Positions 48,101 to 61,600 of a stretch of 64,000 nt of DNA are shown here, one piece after another; position 1 is the stretch's first letter; every line of letters begins with the position of its first letter. Source of the DNA: Stichopus chloronotus (Eukaryota; Echinodermata; Holothuroidea; Aspidochirotida; Stichopodidae). The notes beneath the pieces were generated by a model. It was not told the DNA's origin, did no database searches, and was given only the letters and a program-made list of their open reading frames with translations. Location of the stretch: NCBI GenBank assembly GCA_021234535.1, contig CM037832.1, forward strand, positions 5,305,135-5,369,134. Reading direction: 5' to 3'. Made by a program: the position numbers and the translations under genes.

Positions 48101-51100
48101 AACATGCCACGTACTAAAAAAGAGAAATATTCCACCTTGAAAGCAGAGATATAGTGGCTGTATAGAGTAATTCCATGCGCATGCATAGTGGAAGGTTTTA
48201 AATCTATGTACGAGAAATTAATACGTCAATGAAATAAGAATTCTAACATCTTACGTAGTAGGAATTGAACGATTACACCTCCACTGCAGAGATGGCTGTC
48301 TTATCTGAAACACTGGAATTAACAAAAAAAAAAAGAAAACAAAACCTAGACGAAAAACAACGTGAAAGCAAAATGAAAGTCACAACGCAACACTATTTGC
48401 ATTTCTTAAATTGCATTTGATTCAATTGAGGAAAGTAGCCTACTGTTAGAGTTATGAATCATGAAATGAAGAACGCTGGTTTCATCAAACCTCAAATCTC
48501 AGGAACGAAAATAACTTCTTCCCATTACAGGTAAGTTGTGCAACAAGACATCTAGGTGAAGGCACAAGTTACGCTCCCTGAAACGACACCTCCCCCCCCC
48601 CCCCCCTTCCATATTGATATTGTAAAGTACTGGGCTTTTTCTAGGATCATATTAGTTTTAGTTAAATTTTTTCGCCAGGAAGACTGCACAGGCGTAATCA
48701 CATCACGTTCTGACGTTTAACCCCTTGTGCATAACAAGCCTGTTTCTGATTTGCATACACCAATAACGGATTTAAACTTTTTGTCTTCCTTCATATCCGC
48801 CTCCGGAGTATAATTTCTTGCTAATGAAGTCTACATCGTGGGGATTTGCCTTATTCATGAAACGAACACAGAAAGTACTAGGTTACTTTGAGTTCATTCA
48901 CAGAGTAACATTGTATGGATTACCTCACGGTTAGGGCTGCTACGGAGAGCATTGAACTGCCTTTAAGGTTTCTTGTTGGTCACACGTTTGATGTAAGAGA
49001 GACATTGAAATAAACAGAAATCGGTTCTCAATCATTTTCTTTAGTTTTTGAAGCTGATCTTCTTCAATTTTGTCGAATATTTGGTAAAGTCGTATCTTAA
49101 ACAGGTCAGTGTTCAAGTGACGAGTAACAGCTGTAAATAGAGTCTGTATTTTTCACTACATATCCTACTTAGCTTCTAGTGACCTTGGTAAAGATCTTGA
49201 CTTTGGTGAAACATAATCACGATCTCTGTTAAAGGAGCAGGAAGTCTGTGAAAGTCTCATAAGTGCTCACGATATATGTTATAAGTGAAAACAATCTCAG
49301 GATGGTTGAATCTATATATTCGCACGAAAAAAAAAAAAAAAATCGGTCAATAACCTCTGTTTTTCATACGAACCCTAAGTATAACCCTGTGTCACATCGG
49401 GCGGATCGTTGATTGGCTTGGATATGTTTGTTCATAATCTTCTCATTGAACTTAATTTAAGCGGAAGGAATATGGATCGGTGACCGTACGTTGTACGATT
49501 TTTTTCTCTGAAATTTTGTTGCCATAAAGCGATGCTTCGGTTTATAGTCACATTAAAGTTAATCATGAAGTAAGGAAATGTATAATTTAAATCAACAATA
49601 ACAGTAACAGCAATACGGTGGGGTTGATTAAGGGTTTGATTGCGAAACTGAGGATTTTCCTTTAAATCTGTTAAATAGTCTCAGGTTTGCCAAGAAATGA
49701 AAAAAGTAAAAGAAACCATCTAAAGACTGACTTAACAGTTTTGATAAATTTGCTTTTTGTGAGATATCTTGAAGTTAGACAGACTCAGGGTTTCTTTTAG
49801 TGATATAGTTTACTTTTAAATGATAGCGAAACCACACATTCCGACTTGTTAGAAAAAACAGCTATGAGAATCAGAAACAATCTGTAAAATCTCTCGCTTA
49901 GCTGACTAAAACATTTCAATAATTATTAGTTGAGTTATATGGGGATATCACACATTCGATGCCCTCGTGAAAGTGTGCTGATTTAATATCATCGAGCTTT
50001 CCAAAGGATTAAAGTCCCCACAAAGATCTAGTCACTTTGACAAGGGGATAAACGTTTAACAGCTGCTTTTAACGTCTTAACCAATCAACAGTCTGCTTTG
50101 TCCTCCCATCTCTCTCTTGCACTATCATAACTCTGTTGTCAACGATACACAGGGAGGAAAAGGAAGAATTGAGAGGTGGTGAGAGTAAAGTGGAGAGGGA
50201 GAGAAAATAAAGATAACGTTTCCTCTGAGGATGACTATTACCTTTTCCTTTCTAAGCATAATGCTGCAGTTAACGTAACCTTTCAACACCTATTTAAAAA
50301 GCCATAAATGTTGAGGATTTACTTGTCTCGCTTGGTTGTAATCAAACTAATTTTATTCATTGAACGAAGGGGCCTACAGAAGAGTCTCCCCTTTCCTTCT
50401 TTATCGTTATAGGAAAGTGGTAAGGTAGACATAGTGTAAAAATAAGTTCACTGCAAAACTGACCAGTCTTCGAATTTCCCAGACGGAATTTCCTCAACTT
50501 GACGATGGTTTGGCATCTATGGATAGATCATCAAAGTCCTCGCCAGAGCTTGAGACCGTTAGAACTGTATACTTTGTCAGCAGTAGACTACACACACACG
50601 CGCACATGCACAGATACCCACACAGACTGGTCCGATCTGGAATACTGCATGTTTGGACAATATTTCTAAATTGCCCTAAAAAGACTCCAAGAGATATTGT
50701 CAAAACATATACTTGTACCTATATTCCTGTTAGGATGTGACTGAGATGGATGACATCGGAGGACCTTGTGTGTAAAGACTTTTAGATTGCAAAGGAAAAT
50801 ATTTGCGATGTCCTTTAGTAGCGGTAATTCACATTAAATTCACAAAAAGTACAAGTAACCTATAGGCCTAACAGACAACAATCCATTCCGAACGTGGACC
50901 TTTAAAATACCACCAGGATGTATATCATTATACACTGTTTGTAGGTATGCTTTCGGTTGGATGGTGACTACGGGGTCATTGTTACTATATGCTGCTCCTC
51001 CTCCTCCAACATCACAAACAAATGACATCCCTTCGTAGCTGTCAATTGTTGACATAAACATATTTCGAACTCAGTACCCACGATAAAAAAAAAAAAAAAA

Positions 51101-53716
51101 ATGTGTGTGTGTGTCTGCTTATCTAATCTAGGGAAGTATAATGCTACCAGACGTGAACATGTGCTTTCCTACTTTACTACATTTCGATAGAGTTTAATGC
51201 AGTTGCTTCCAAAACAAAAGGAAAAACTCAAAACAAATGAAACAGCTATTAATGTTGAATATTTACTACGGGCAGTCGTATGGATTCAGTTACATTTGTA
51301 TAGGACGTGGGGACAAAATTTTCTGTAGCCAAACAAGTGTCACGGGGCTAACAAGTGAAGCACTGTAAAGCTTTATTGAAGAACGATTGACACGAGCAAT
51401 TTAACAAAAGTTTCATTAACGGAAATGGGGTAGTCTTTAATCATCCGTTTTACTGTTCCTGACAATCAATAAAAGCTCAGGTAAACTTATATACATTAAG
51501 TGTGAGATCGAAGCGGTGCGTAGCAATTGTAATAACAAACATTCCTCGGACCATCAACTGTCCGTGACTAGACCATAAAGAAATGACGCCAACTCTGATA
51601 GCTTATTTGGGCGTATCATGAACTCCCTAAGGGACATCCAGACGCCAGATCATGTAGCTACGCCGAAGAATGTCCAAAACTATTTATTGCTAACTGTCAA
51701 ACAAAACATCCGCGTCAGTCTTTTCGTTTTCATAACTTAAACCTTTTCAGCTTAAATTCATCCTGCTTGTCATAGATGTTACGGAATGAGCGTACAACGT
51801 AAATTGAAAGCAGATTCCCCTAAAGGATCTAACTTCCTGCATGGCCATGAAATACTCAAATTTAAGGAATAATTTATCTCTTTATCTGTTCGAAGTCATT
51901 TCTGATGTTATTTAATAGCTAAGTTGTTCTCTCGTTCTTTTCGTCCGTGATTAAATTTAGGCACCCAAAAAGGTAGTTTGTAATTTGTTCCCTGTTTAGA
52001 GGTTTCTCTGCGACAGGAATTAAGATGAACCTCGGACTTTGCCGAAAGGTTCACAGGTCCTACCGTCACTTAAATCTCAATTTGATTGTTTATCGGCGAT
52101 TGTAGATCTTATCCTAACGGTGATGTACTTCATGGGGGTGGAGAAGGTAATGCACTGCTTTTTTATTGACGAATGTATCAACTGAATCAAATCGTATCAA
52201 TACTTCCGTTACAGCAACAAATATTAATTCTCCCCGTTTCCTTATTCAACCTTTAAGTTGAATACTTATTGGGTAATGCATACATCTGTGAGGTAGACGG
52301 AGCAGTTGCAAGAGGATTTGGTGTACAAATTTTTACGCACCTTCCATCTAAGCGTGTAATTTCAAGTTTGACGTTACTCTCATCGACCAAAACCAATCTC
52401 TCTTTCGTAAACGTACGATAAAAGGGGAAGAACATAATGAATACACTGCAGGGACATATGAAAACACACTTTCAGGCTGTGATGCTACTCTTCAATCCGC
52501 TGTAGAATGCTTGAAAGAAACTTACACATCGCAAAAGCTACATCATGGCAACTACAACGTTTAAATTTGGTTACAAGTCAACAAATCAACTGAATCATGT
52601 TTTACTGTGATTTTGGTCTACTCAGGCCATCGTGGTAGTTTTCAGTCATAACGACTTAATTAGTTTCAAGAAGACACCGCCTTGCCACCCGTAAATAGTG
52701 TTACCTATATGATAAGTCATTTCTCTACATATTAAACTAATAAGACAGATTGTTGCATGAGGCATGTAAAGACGAATATTGTTATAACTTTTTGCTTATA
52801 ACACTTTTTTTCATTTTATTTTGCAGCAGTTTTCCTTTTGATTTTCCTAGTTGGCTGATGTGAAATATTTAATTAAAGAAGTCAACATCTCATCTTAATG
52901 ATATCGTAACGATCATAAGAGTACAGGGAAAGCAGATGACGAATCCCTTACCTTGAACTGTTAATGACCTTGAACTGTAATAAAAAGCTGTACTAAACAT
53001 AAAACATTTCAAATCATTACTAGCTCTCAGATAAGGTAAGGTTGTATCATTCAATGAGACTTTATTCCTTTGATTTGATTAAAGCAAAACCAACCTACTC
53101 CCAAATTACCAATAAAATCAACTCTGCACCACCAAGACTGAAAAGGCGTGCTCATTGACTCATGTTTCTTCTGGTGTTAAGTGTGCCATCATAGCCCAGT
53201 AAACTTAAACTAACCTTACGCTGAATGACTCACCTTAGCTTCTTTGAATATCACACTTTTTATGGGTCAAGAAAGGTCAGGGCCAAGTTGATAAACTTTT
53301 TCCTACTTTTGAAATGGTGAGTATAGAGGTCAGTGACTCCGAAATTTTAACTCGAAAAGTGACTCGATGTTAATTTATCGTTTTATTGTAAAATTAAAAC
53401 ATTCATTCATTCATTGGAAGATTGTCTCAGCAGTCATTCTGATCCTGAAAAGTCTGAATACGCCTATCATTCATCTTCAGAAGATGGCAATTCTTTGAGC
53501 ATCTTTTAGAGTAAGAAACTACACCCTTGCATGCCTGTTATGGTCCTCGTCGTCGTACTATTTTACATTGTATCCCACCAAATACATATCAATAAATGAT
53601 AAAACCTACCTCCCTCATATGCAAAGTTTATGTTGAAGTAAACTCCGTGAAGGACATATTCTATAAGCAATCATTATAAAGCAACACCCATATTACGCTG
53701 TATTTGTGTTTCTACT

Positions 53717-53792
53717 TGATTGATTGATTAATTAATTGATTGATATATTTATTGTTATTATTGATTGATTGATCGATCGATTGATTTATTTA
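53717..53792. repeat. GATT/GATC tetranucleotide repeat
   Basis: Interrupted (GATT)n with GATC and AATT variants, in two blocks separated by TATATTTATTGTTATTATT. Confidence 0.85.
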
Positions 53793-56700
53793 TATTCACT
53801 TAATGAGGATATCATTTCACATGGTCAAAAATGAGTATTACGGAATTGTAGAGCAACAAAGAGAGGGCTGGTGAGAGCATTTCTTCTCTGTAGACGTTTT
53901 ATTAAACAAGTTTATACTTGAACTAATCCTTAAAATACTGAGACGTTACCCATTTCTTTTCAGTTTCCCATTCCCTTCCTGATAAAACAAGGCTAGGTCT
54001 CGAAATAAGTTGATCACGTGATCATCTTCAGTAGATAACAAGATGAAGAGTGTGATAAATTAGTTTTTGAGATTTTGCACATGACGTGTCCTTCTACATT
54101 TTGCACCCCATCCTCATGATATACACCACTGTTATCGATCCAATTAAAATCTCTCTACTTGAGCCTATCTCATTTGGAATGCTCATTACCAAAATTGTGA
54201 CAACCAGTGGACAATGAACGTCATCTTCTTCAGGTGACGCCACTGATCATTGTCAATTCTCAAAGGCCTTCATCTCGATGTTTAATGTCTTATGGCAGAG
54301 ATTCTGTCCCTCCCCACAATATATACAAAGTACATTTCTTTTACGCGCATTCTCAGAAATTAAAAATCGATGACTTTTCTTCACTGTCTGCTAAGGCTTT
54401 ACACTTCTATTCTGAGAAGTAGAAACAAACCAAAGGAACAAATACTCAATAATTTTCTTTATGAATACGTAACATAGTTAATATGTACAAAATGTATGAC
54501 GCAAACAATAACAAATTCAAAAGATGAATTCAATTACATGATAATAATCGGGATTTCTTCAGTTGTTGAAATAGACGATATAGAATCATTCCAAATTAAT
54601 GAATGCCAGGTAACACTGAAGAAACAAATCGTATTTGAATTTGCAATTGGAATCAGCATTTGTAATTAATCAACATCAATTTACATACTAGTCTCTGCAA
54701 GTTTTGTCCACTAGGTGATAAATTAATTTTTTCAATGTTAAAATTTGTAAGAAAGTGTTACGTATGTTGTTGCAGACTTTTTGATAGATTTTTGTAGCAA
54801 ATAGAGTTATTTCCATGATGAGACTAAGTATTAAAAGGTCCATTTTAGTCGGATACATGGACATATTGACATTCAAAATATTACCATATGGAAATGGTGG
54901 GATAATTTAAACATTTACTAGAACACACCGTACATCGGTGTTTACAGAGCTTTGTGTTATAGAACACCTCTTTGTAATTGCTGCCATGATTCTTTCCATT
55001 TTCATGAGAAATGGGAATTTTACTTGTATATCTATATCTTTCAATTGCTGGCAAATACCAAGCAGAGATGGCACGCATGACCAAGATAATGCCATAACAA
55101 ACAAACCACGGGGAAGAAATCCCGTGGAGGAAAAATCCTTGTGGGTTATGAGCTATTTGCTGCAAACAAGAGCAAGGTGCTTGCGATGATATTAGCCTTG
55201 ATATTGCGTCCACAAGAAGGTAAGAAGAGAGCGGAACTCACACAAGCATGGATTACCGTGGACTTAGCAAGGTGTTTTGGCAGGAGGAGAGTCAGTGAAC
55301 GTCGCTCAGAGGAGGAGAGGATTCAATGCATTTTGACGGTCTTAGGAAATGAGGTCAAATATGTGAAGATGTGATCAGTCATTAATTACAAAATATTGAA
55401 GATGTGCAGGTATACTCGTGAGACTTGAGAGCAAATTAGCCATCTTCTTCCCCATTTGTTGGAAGAAGAAAGAAATAAAGAAAAAAGAATAAAAGGAAGA
55501 GATGGGGGAGATTGCGTGCTTATACATTATATCAATTAATGGAATGCCAAGAGGGTGCAAGAAATGTAATTAAAATCTGCAAACACTATTTAACGGGATT
55601 TAAAACCAATTTACATTGCTATAGGCCGGTGAACTTCACCTAAAACTTCTCTTACAGTGAAGAGAAGAAAGTCTTTTAGTTCGGATCAAGTACGGGAAAT
55701 AATAAAGACAAAAGGATCGCCCCATCTCTACCGATGGCAGATGGAGGATAGCCTGGAGAGTTAGATGATAGCCTAGAGAATATACTTATTGGGAAAGTTG
55801 CTGGTATCGTGATGAAACGATAAAGAGTGATGATGACTTACGACAATCTTGACCTATAAGATACTCCAAGAAATCAGTACCATTTACTGTAGATCTTACT
55901 GATTTTTTGACGGAGGCTAAAGTATACTCCTTACAGGCAATTTAGCTATACACACGATTTCAGGTGCATGGTTTCCATTTTGAAATCCTTAAAATTAAAT
56001 CGAGTCGGTCGGCCTTGTAATACTGATAGGCCGACGATACTGTGACGTTTCTTGTCTCGAGCATTTCTGGTTAAAAGATAAATGTGAAATATCAGTAAAC
56101 TACCATAATTCCATATATGAAGGCATTTCTCTCCATGACAGTTGCATTTTAGTCACACACCCGTCTGCATAATTGGATAATGGCTGTGTATGTAACAGCG
56201 AAGTGACGCATGTATTGAATTTCCACTCTCATGTTTAAATTCATACACGGTGTAAAAAGAAGAAACTATTTGTTTCGATAATTTAATGTTTTTTTATTGG
56301 TCTTGAAAACCATCGACAATATACAACACCGCTGATCTTAAAAATAAGCTTTACTTGAGTTCAAACGTGGTATGCTGTAGGTGCCAAAGCGGTAACGTTT
56401 TAAGTAAGTACAGCAGAATTTTCAAATCAGCATATGCTTTTGAAAATACACACAACAGTGAGATATTGACAGATGACTTATCAACATTATGGACTTCCTG
56501 ACATTCTTTCGAGTTTGCAGCGTATGGGTAAATTTACGTGCAACGACATAAAACCGAGTCGATCGCCTCTTCTTCAACATGTTGATCTCAGTGTAGGGTG
56601 TGTCCTTCAGCGTGCTACGGCAATGCACAGGGTAGTGCGTATTTCAAAATTGGCGCATCAATACATTTTTCAATCGCATCGCCAACTTTGAAGGACAGAC

Positions 56701-57237
56701 AACATTATTTAGCATTGTGTAACTGCCTAACTCAATTGTCAATGATGGTGATTATAACCAACGCATGACTATGGGAAATCTTGCCCTGTTACATGTTATA
56801 CTTTTAAGTTACGGTAATCGTGTTTGGGTTATATAGTATATATATGAGTGTTGTATATGTCCTCTTTCACCGTCTTAATCCCCTTCCCACCCCAACAGAG
56901 GCACACACATGCGTCTACATCCTTTTGAGACTTACATATCTTTATTGTCTTCAAAGATTCCCTTCCATTTCCACTAGAATGAATCAATTAACAACACATT
57001 TCATGGCAATTCGATTGCAGTCATTATCTACCCTCTTTAATATTCCGTAAAAAGCAAATGTATGCTAACTTAACTTGATTAAATGACAGAAAATATAAGG
57101 AATAATTTATAATTTTGGAAACGACGGCAGTCGGACCATCGATATCAGATACAACTTCCAGTTCGATTTTACTATCAATATTAGAAAAGATTGATCTCAC
57201 ACATTTTAACTTCAATCGCTGTCCCGCATTAAAGCCC

Positions 57238-57288
57238 ATGCTGCCATCTTGCCATCATGCTGCCATCTTGCCATCATGCTGCCATCTT
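57238..57288 (+). repeat. 19-bp tandem repeat, about 2.7 copies
   Basis: The unit TCATGCTGCCATCTTGCCA is repeated nearly perfectly. Confidence 0.85.
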
Positions 57289-60200
57289 AACATATACCGT
57301 TTAATGAAAGCATAACATTTTCTAAATGTAGTATGAAGCTACTGATACTTACCGAGTTAATGTGCAAAAGAATATAAAACATTATGTGGAGATATATCGT
57401 AGTTTATATCCGCAACATTCTCCTTTAAGCTTAATTCCTTAGACAGTGGACTGAGGGAAAACAAAGTTTGTTCTTCGCGGAAACAGACTCGAGACCCTCT
57501 GTTCTATTTTCAGTGTAAACGAGTGAGAGTTAATGAGCCAAGTGTTGGTAAATCAAGAAGTATGCGGGTTTTTTTATATTCTCTTGGACGTTCGGAGGAA
57601 TGGTATTTCTTCCAAAACTTTTACTTAGAAAACTATCATGCACAACATACTGAATATAAATAAAAAAACCCTTCCACTGTGGAAAAAAAAAATCAACTAT
57701 ATTTATTCCATTCACTTAGCAAATATGTAAAGGCCCACTTTTTGCAGTTCATGGAAAGCGTAATTTTAAGTTTTCCTGTTTTTTTTTTTTTTTTGAACTG
57801 CTGTGTTACGAAAATGTTGGATGAAACTATGGAGCTATGTCGAAACTTTTAGTTCCAAAAATATTTCCCAAAATATTTCCCAGATTAACAGGCTCTTCAT
57901 TTTTCTTCTCCGAAGGATTCTCAAAGTTTGACCATGGACACCATGGCTGAGGTAAATATTATATGAAATTAAACTTAAAAGATACAGTTGTGACAATTTG
58001 TTTTTAAATTTTGTGGTTCTAGAACAACATCCAATACCAGATATTCAATATATCATGAAAACAACAAACCTGCCCTAAAATACAATAGGGGAACATCGCA
58101 TTAGCCCAATAAGTGCAAGGTCTCTTTATTATAATCATTTTTTTAACCATGCAACATTCAACGATTGTTATAAAGATCCAATTTAATGATTTTATAAACC
58201 AAAAGCCAATCAATATTTAATGTTCATGTGTTTATCATGTAATGTTCGTCAATGTAAGACGGACCGTCATTTGTTTTTCCTCTTTCAAATTCTACGTCTC
58301 ATAGAATTTTTGCGTATGTAACGAAAGCAAAGTATCAAAACCTCCCCTTACTTTATTTTTCTTCCTTAGTCAGAGATATAATGCTAATGTGTTTTTCCAG
58401 CAGTCAAATTTGCGAATCCCAGGAGGAAAGTTTTCGTTTGTCTGTTTACATTGGCCTATATATCGTATGTAAAGGGGAAGCTAAATGCGGTATTCCCTGC
58501 ATACACTCTGCCATCGTGAGTTAAACGTTTCATGTCTCTGAAACATTGGATGCGTGACCACGTCGGGAAGAAAAGTACAGAATCCCAGAAGGTGAAGGAT
58601 AATTTTCTAGTGTACCACGTGATCGTTATATTATTGTTTGTAAATTATCAAAGCACAAGTGATAAATGTTGCGTCTCTCGCATACACTTTATATTCACAG
58701 ATATATGTGACGACATGTGTCGTAATTTGTAGCCCATTTGTTGTGAATTATTCAAAAATTGATGCATTATGAGAAATTTATCAGACGAGACTGCAATTAC
58801 TTTGGTTACTTCTCAAACATGAAAGTTCGAAAATGGTGACATCAAAGATCAAATTTGTGAATTTTGTTAAACTGATGATGTTCTCGTGATTAAGATATGT
58901 TGAATTGTATCACATGTTGAGTCTGTTCCTTACAATTTTATCGTTCTTGAACAAAACTCAGTGGCAACGTGTCTTGAGACTGTTTCAGAAAGCCCCACAA
59001 ATACCACACGGGGGAGTTGTGTTGTTAAGTTTTATGCCACGTGTCATTTTACATATGTCTTTAATTACAACCCAGGTTTTTCTTCTCATCCCTACACATG
59101 GTTAGTAAGTCTTCATTATCTATTTAAAGCTCATGACCTCGATACGTCACTTCATATTAAATATCGAAGAGAGGCTTGCAAGCTGTCCCGCGGTTTGATG
59201 TGTGCTCGGCACTGAGTCAGTTAGTTTTTTGAAGGTGATCGAGGTTCTTTTCCGTCACACTTCGTCAATCCTGAAGTGTCCAAGTTCTTTTCATTACGGG
59301 ATTTACCGTCCCAAGAAAAAAAGCCTTTTCACGAAGGTAGAAAGAGAATAGTTCCCGAGGTGGCGATATGTAAACAAATATAGGTCTATACTTGTAAACA
59401 CCGCGAGAAACATATATAGCCTACACCTTCTGCAGATCTGCCAGTGCGTTTGATTACGACTCTCCTGATGTATAATTAACCAAACATTTGGTGTAACTCA
59501 TCCTTGACAAAAGCGAAAACCTATTTTTATGTTAGGTGACGGTGAAGAATTCAGAACGTAGTGATTACTCATGAATTCGGTCTGACATTGTATATTTAAT
59601 CCTGTATCACCATCACAATTCACTGCATTACTACCAGAGATCGTGTGACCTCTTAACCACCTTTCCAGCATATGTTGGTATGAACGGCCGTTTAACGTAG
59701 GCCTGCAAACCTAAATTTCAAATGCAGTCAGAACTGCTCAGTGAGTATGCGTCCGCTGTGCGGGCTGAGCGACCGTTCCTCAGATTCCTTGATAAAAAAT
59801 CAGCCAAGTCGGTCTCGTTGAATGAAGGATAAATATGGAACAGCTTCAGTTAATTACCTAGTTACCACAAAAGCGGTTTCGTAAAAAGACTGACTCAAAA
59901 TTGTTCGATGTATACTTTGACGCCACTTGGCCAAGTTGCCGAGTTCAGTCTGATAAGATAAGGCATTAACTTTATAATTCCCCCTTGTACATCCATGCGT
60001 GCATGTGGCACCTGCTAGGAACTTGTTCTTTATGACATAAACCTGGTTCTGTTACCCAGAAAATAGTTAGAGTCTACTTGCTCGGTTGAGAACTCAACAA
60101 AAGTGTCGACCGATATAATTTGATGCTGTTTTAATTTTTCGCAGCATGTCGAACGTAATGAGATAAATTACTTTTACCAGTCCATTGCCTTTGAGAAGAA

Positions 60201-61465
60201 TGTCAACTCGGTGAAGTAAATAGTCCTGAAATTTCGGTTTATCGCTCAAAGAGGTCGAAATGACAGGTGAGATTAACTGTCTCGAAATAAATCGTTGCCT
60301 TCGAATAATGGTTCTTAAAGAGAGGCCATATCTCTGTACTCCCTGAATTGTGAAAGCGGGAGATGATGTCAAATCGTTTAAGTAGACGTGTCTGTCACAA
60401 GTGAGCGTGTAAAGTAAGGGCGATGTAAGAGTGCATCTAATCAAAGAAGGACATCGTAGCAGAACTAAATAAGGAAGGTTTTAAATGATTTAGCTGGTAA
60501 ATCGCACTTCTATAGACTGATCAAGCTTTTGAAGCATGAAAAAACACCGCTCACCTCTCAGTCCCAGACCGCTAAAGAGTAGGCCTACTTACTTTTGGCA
60601 TCGTACCCTGAGCAACTCAAACGTCTGACAAGTTCTCCGCACATCTAGGATTTCATTCCTGCGAGAATTGTGATTCCATTAATGGTACAATCATATAAAA
60701 AAGCGTCAATGTTTTTGATTACACTTCTCACGTATAATTTGGAAATATTGAAAACTACATAGGTAGTACCTATTATTTGAATTAAGCTTGAAACTAGGTT
60801 TCATATGCTATCGAGATTTAACCAAAGCAACTAGAGATAGAATTCTCGAGATTACTTTGATACTTTTTCAATGTAAGCAGTTATCTGCTTCAGGTATGGT
60901 TCAAATAAAGGGTTCTGAAATGAAATTTATAACGGAAGTTTATTACATTACTCCAAAGAATATTTTGCAAGCACTTTTATCCCTTCAGTTACATGAAGTT
61001 ACATAAAATGGTCATCTTGCATTTTACGCAGCACATTCTATGGGGTTAATGCTATCGCTGAATGTACTCGGGCTGCTCCTACGTGTATCGTTTGCATTGA
61101 ACCGATAGTGCATTATCCTTGTACTAATACACGTTTCAGCGTTGATTAACCTTTAACCCTTACATTGAGCACATCTCTAGACAGGTAAAATTCTCGATTG
61201 TCCTTGAACTATCGGTTAAGTAAACGAAGGCATAACATTAGACGTATCATAGGAGTACAGCTATTGACGTCACAAATTTGCATACTTATCCAAACTTTAT
61301 TCATGATTATAGCATGAGACGGGAATTTGCAGGTAACATTGTCAATATCTGATGGATTTTGATAAAATTTGCGGCTATTTTCACCGTTTGCAAAGATTAA
61401 TAGACCAATACTCCAAAATGTCATTTTCATGTCACACCTTCAATGAAGGGAACATCTCACATTGT

Positions 61466-61600
61466 GTACATTGGAGAGCTAGATGGAGAGGTACTCTTAC
61501 ACACTGGACACAGAGGATAGTTGGATGATGAGCCCTTCCATACTTTTATTGTACACAGAGGTGAGCTAGATGAAGAGGCACTCTTTCATTGGACTCATGT
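61466..61600 (+). repeat. Diverged direct duplication
   Basis: GAGCTAGATGGAGAGGTACT (near 61470) and GAGCTAGATGAAGAGGCACT (near 61564), each followed by a CTTnnnnCACTGGAC-like block, about 93 bp apart. Confidence 0.6.

Noticed and set aside
60094..60444. Minus-strand ORF of 116 codons
   Set aside because: Length is only modest for 40 kb of AT-rich DNA, and I see no motif, splice context or homology.
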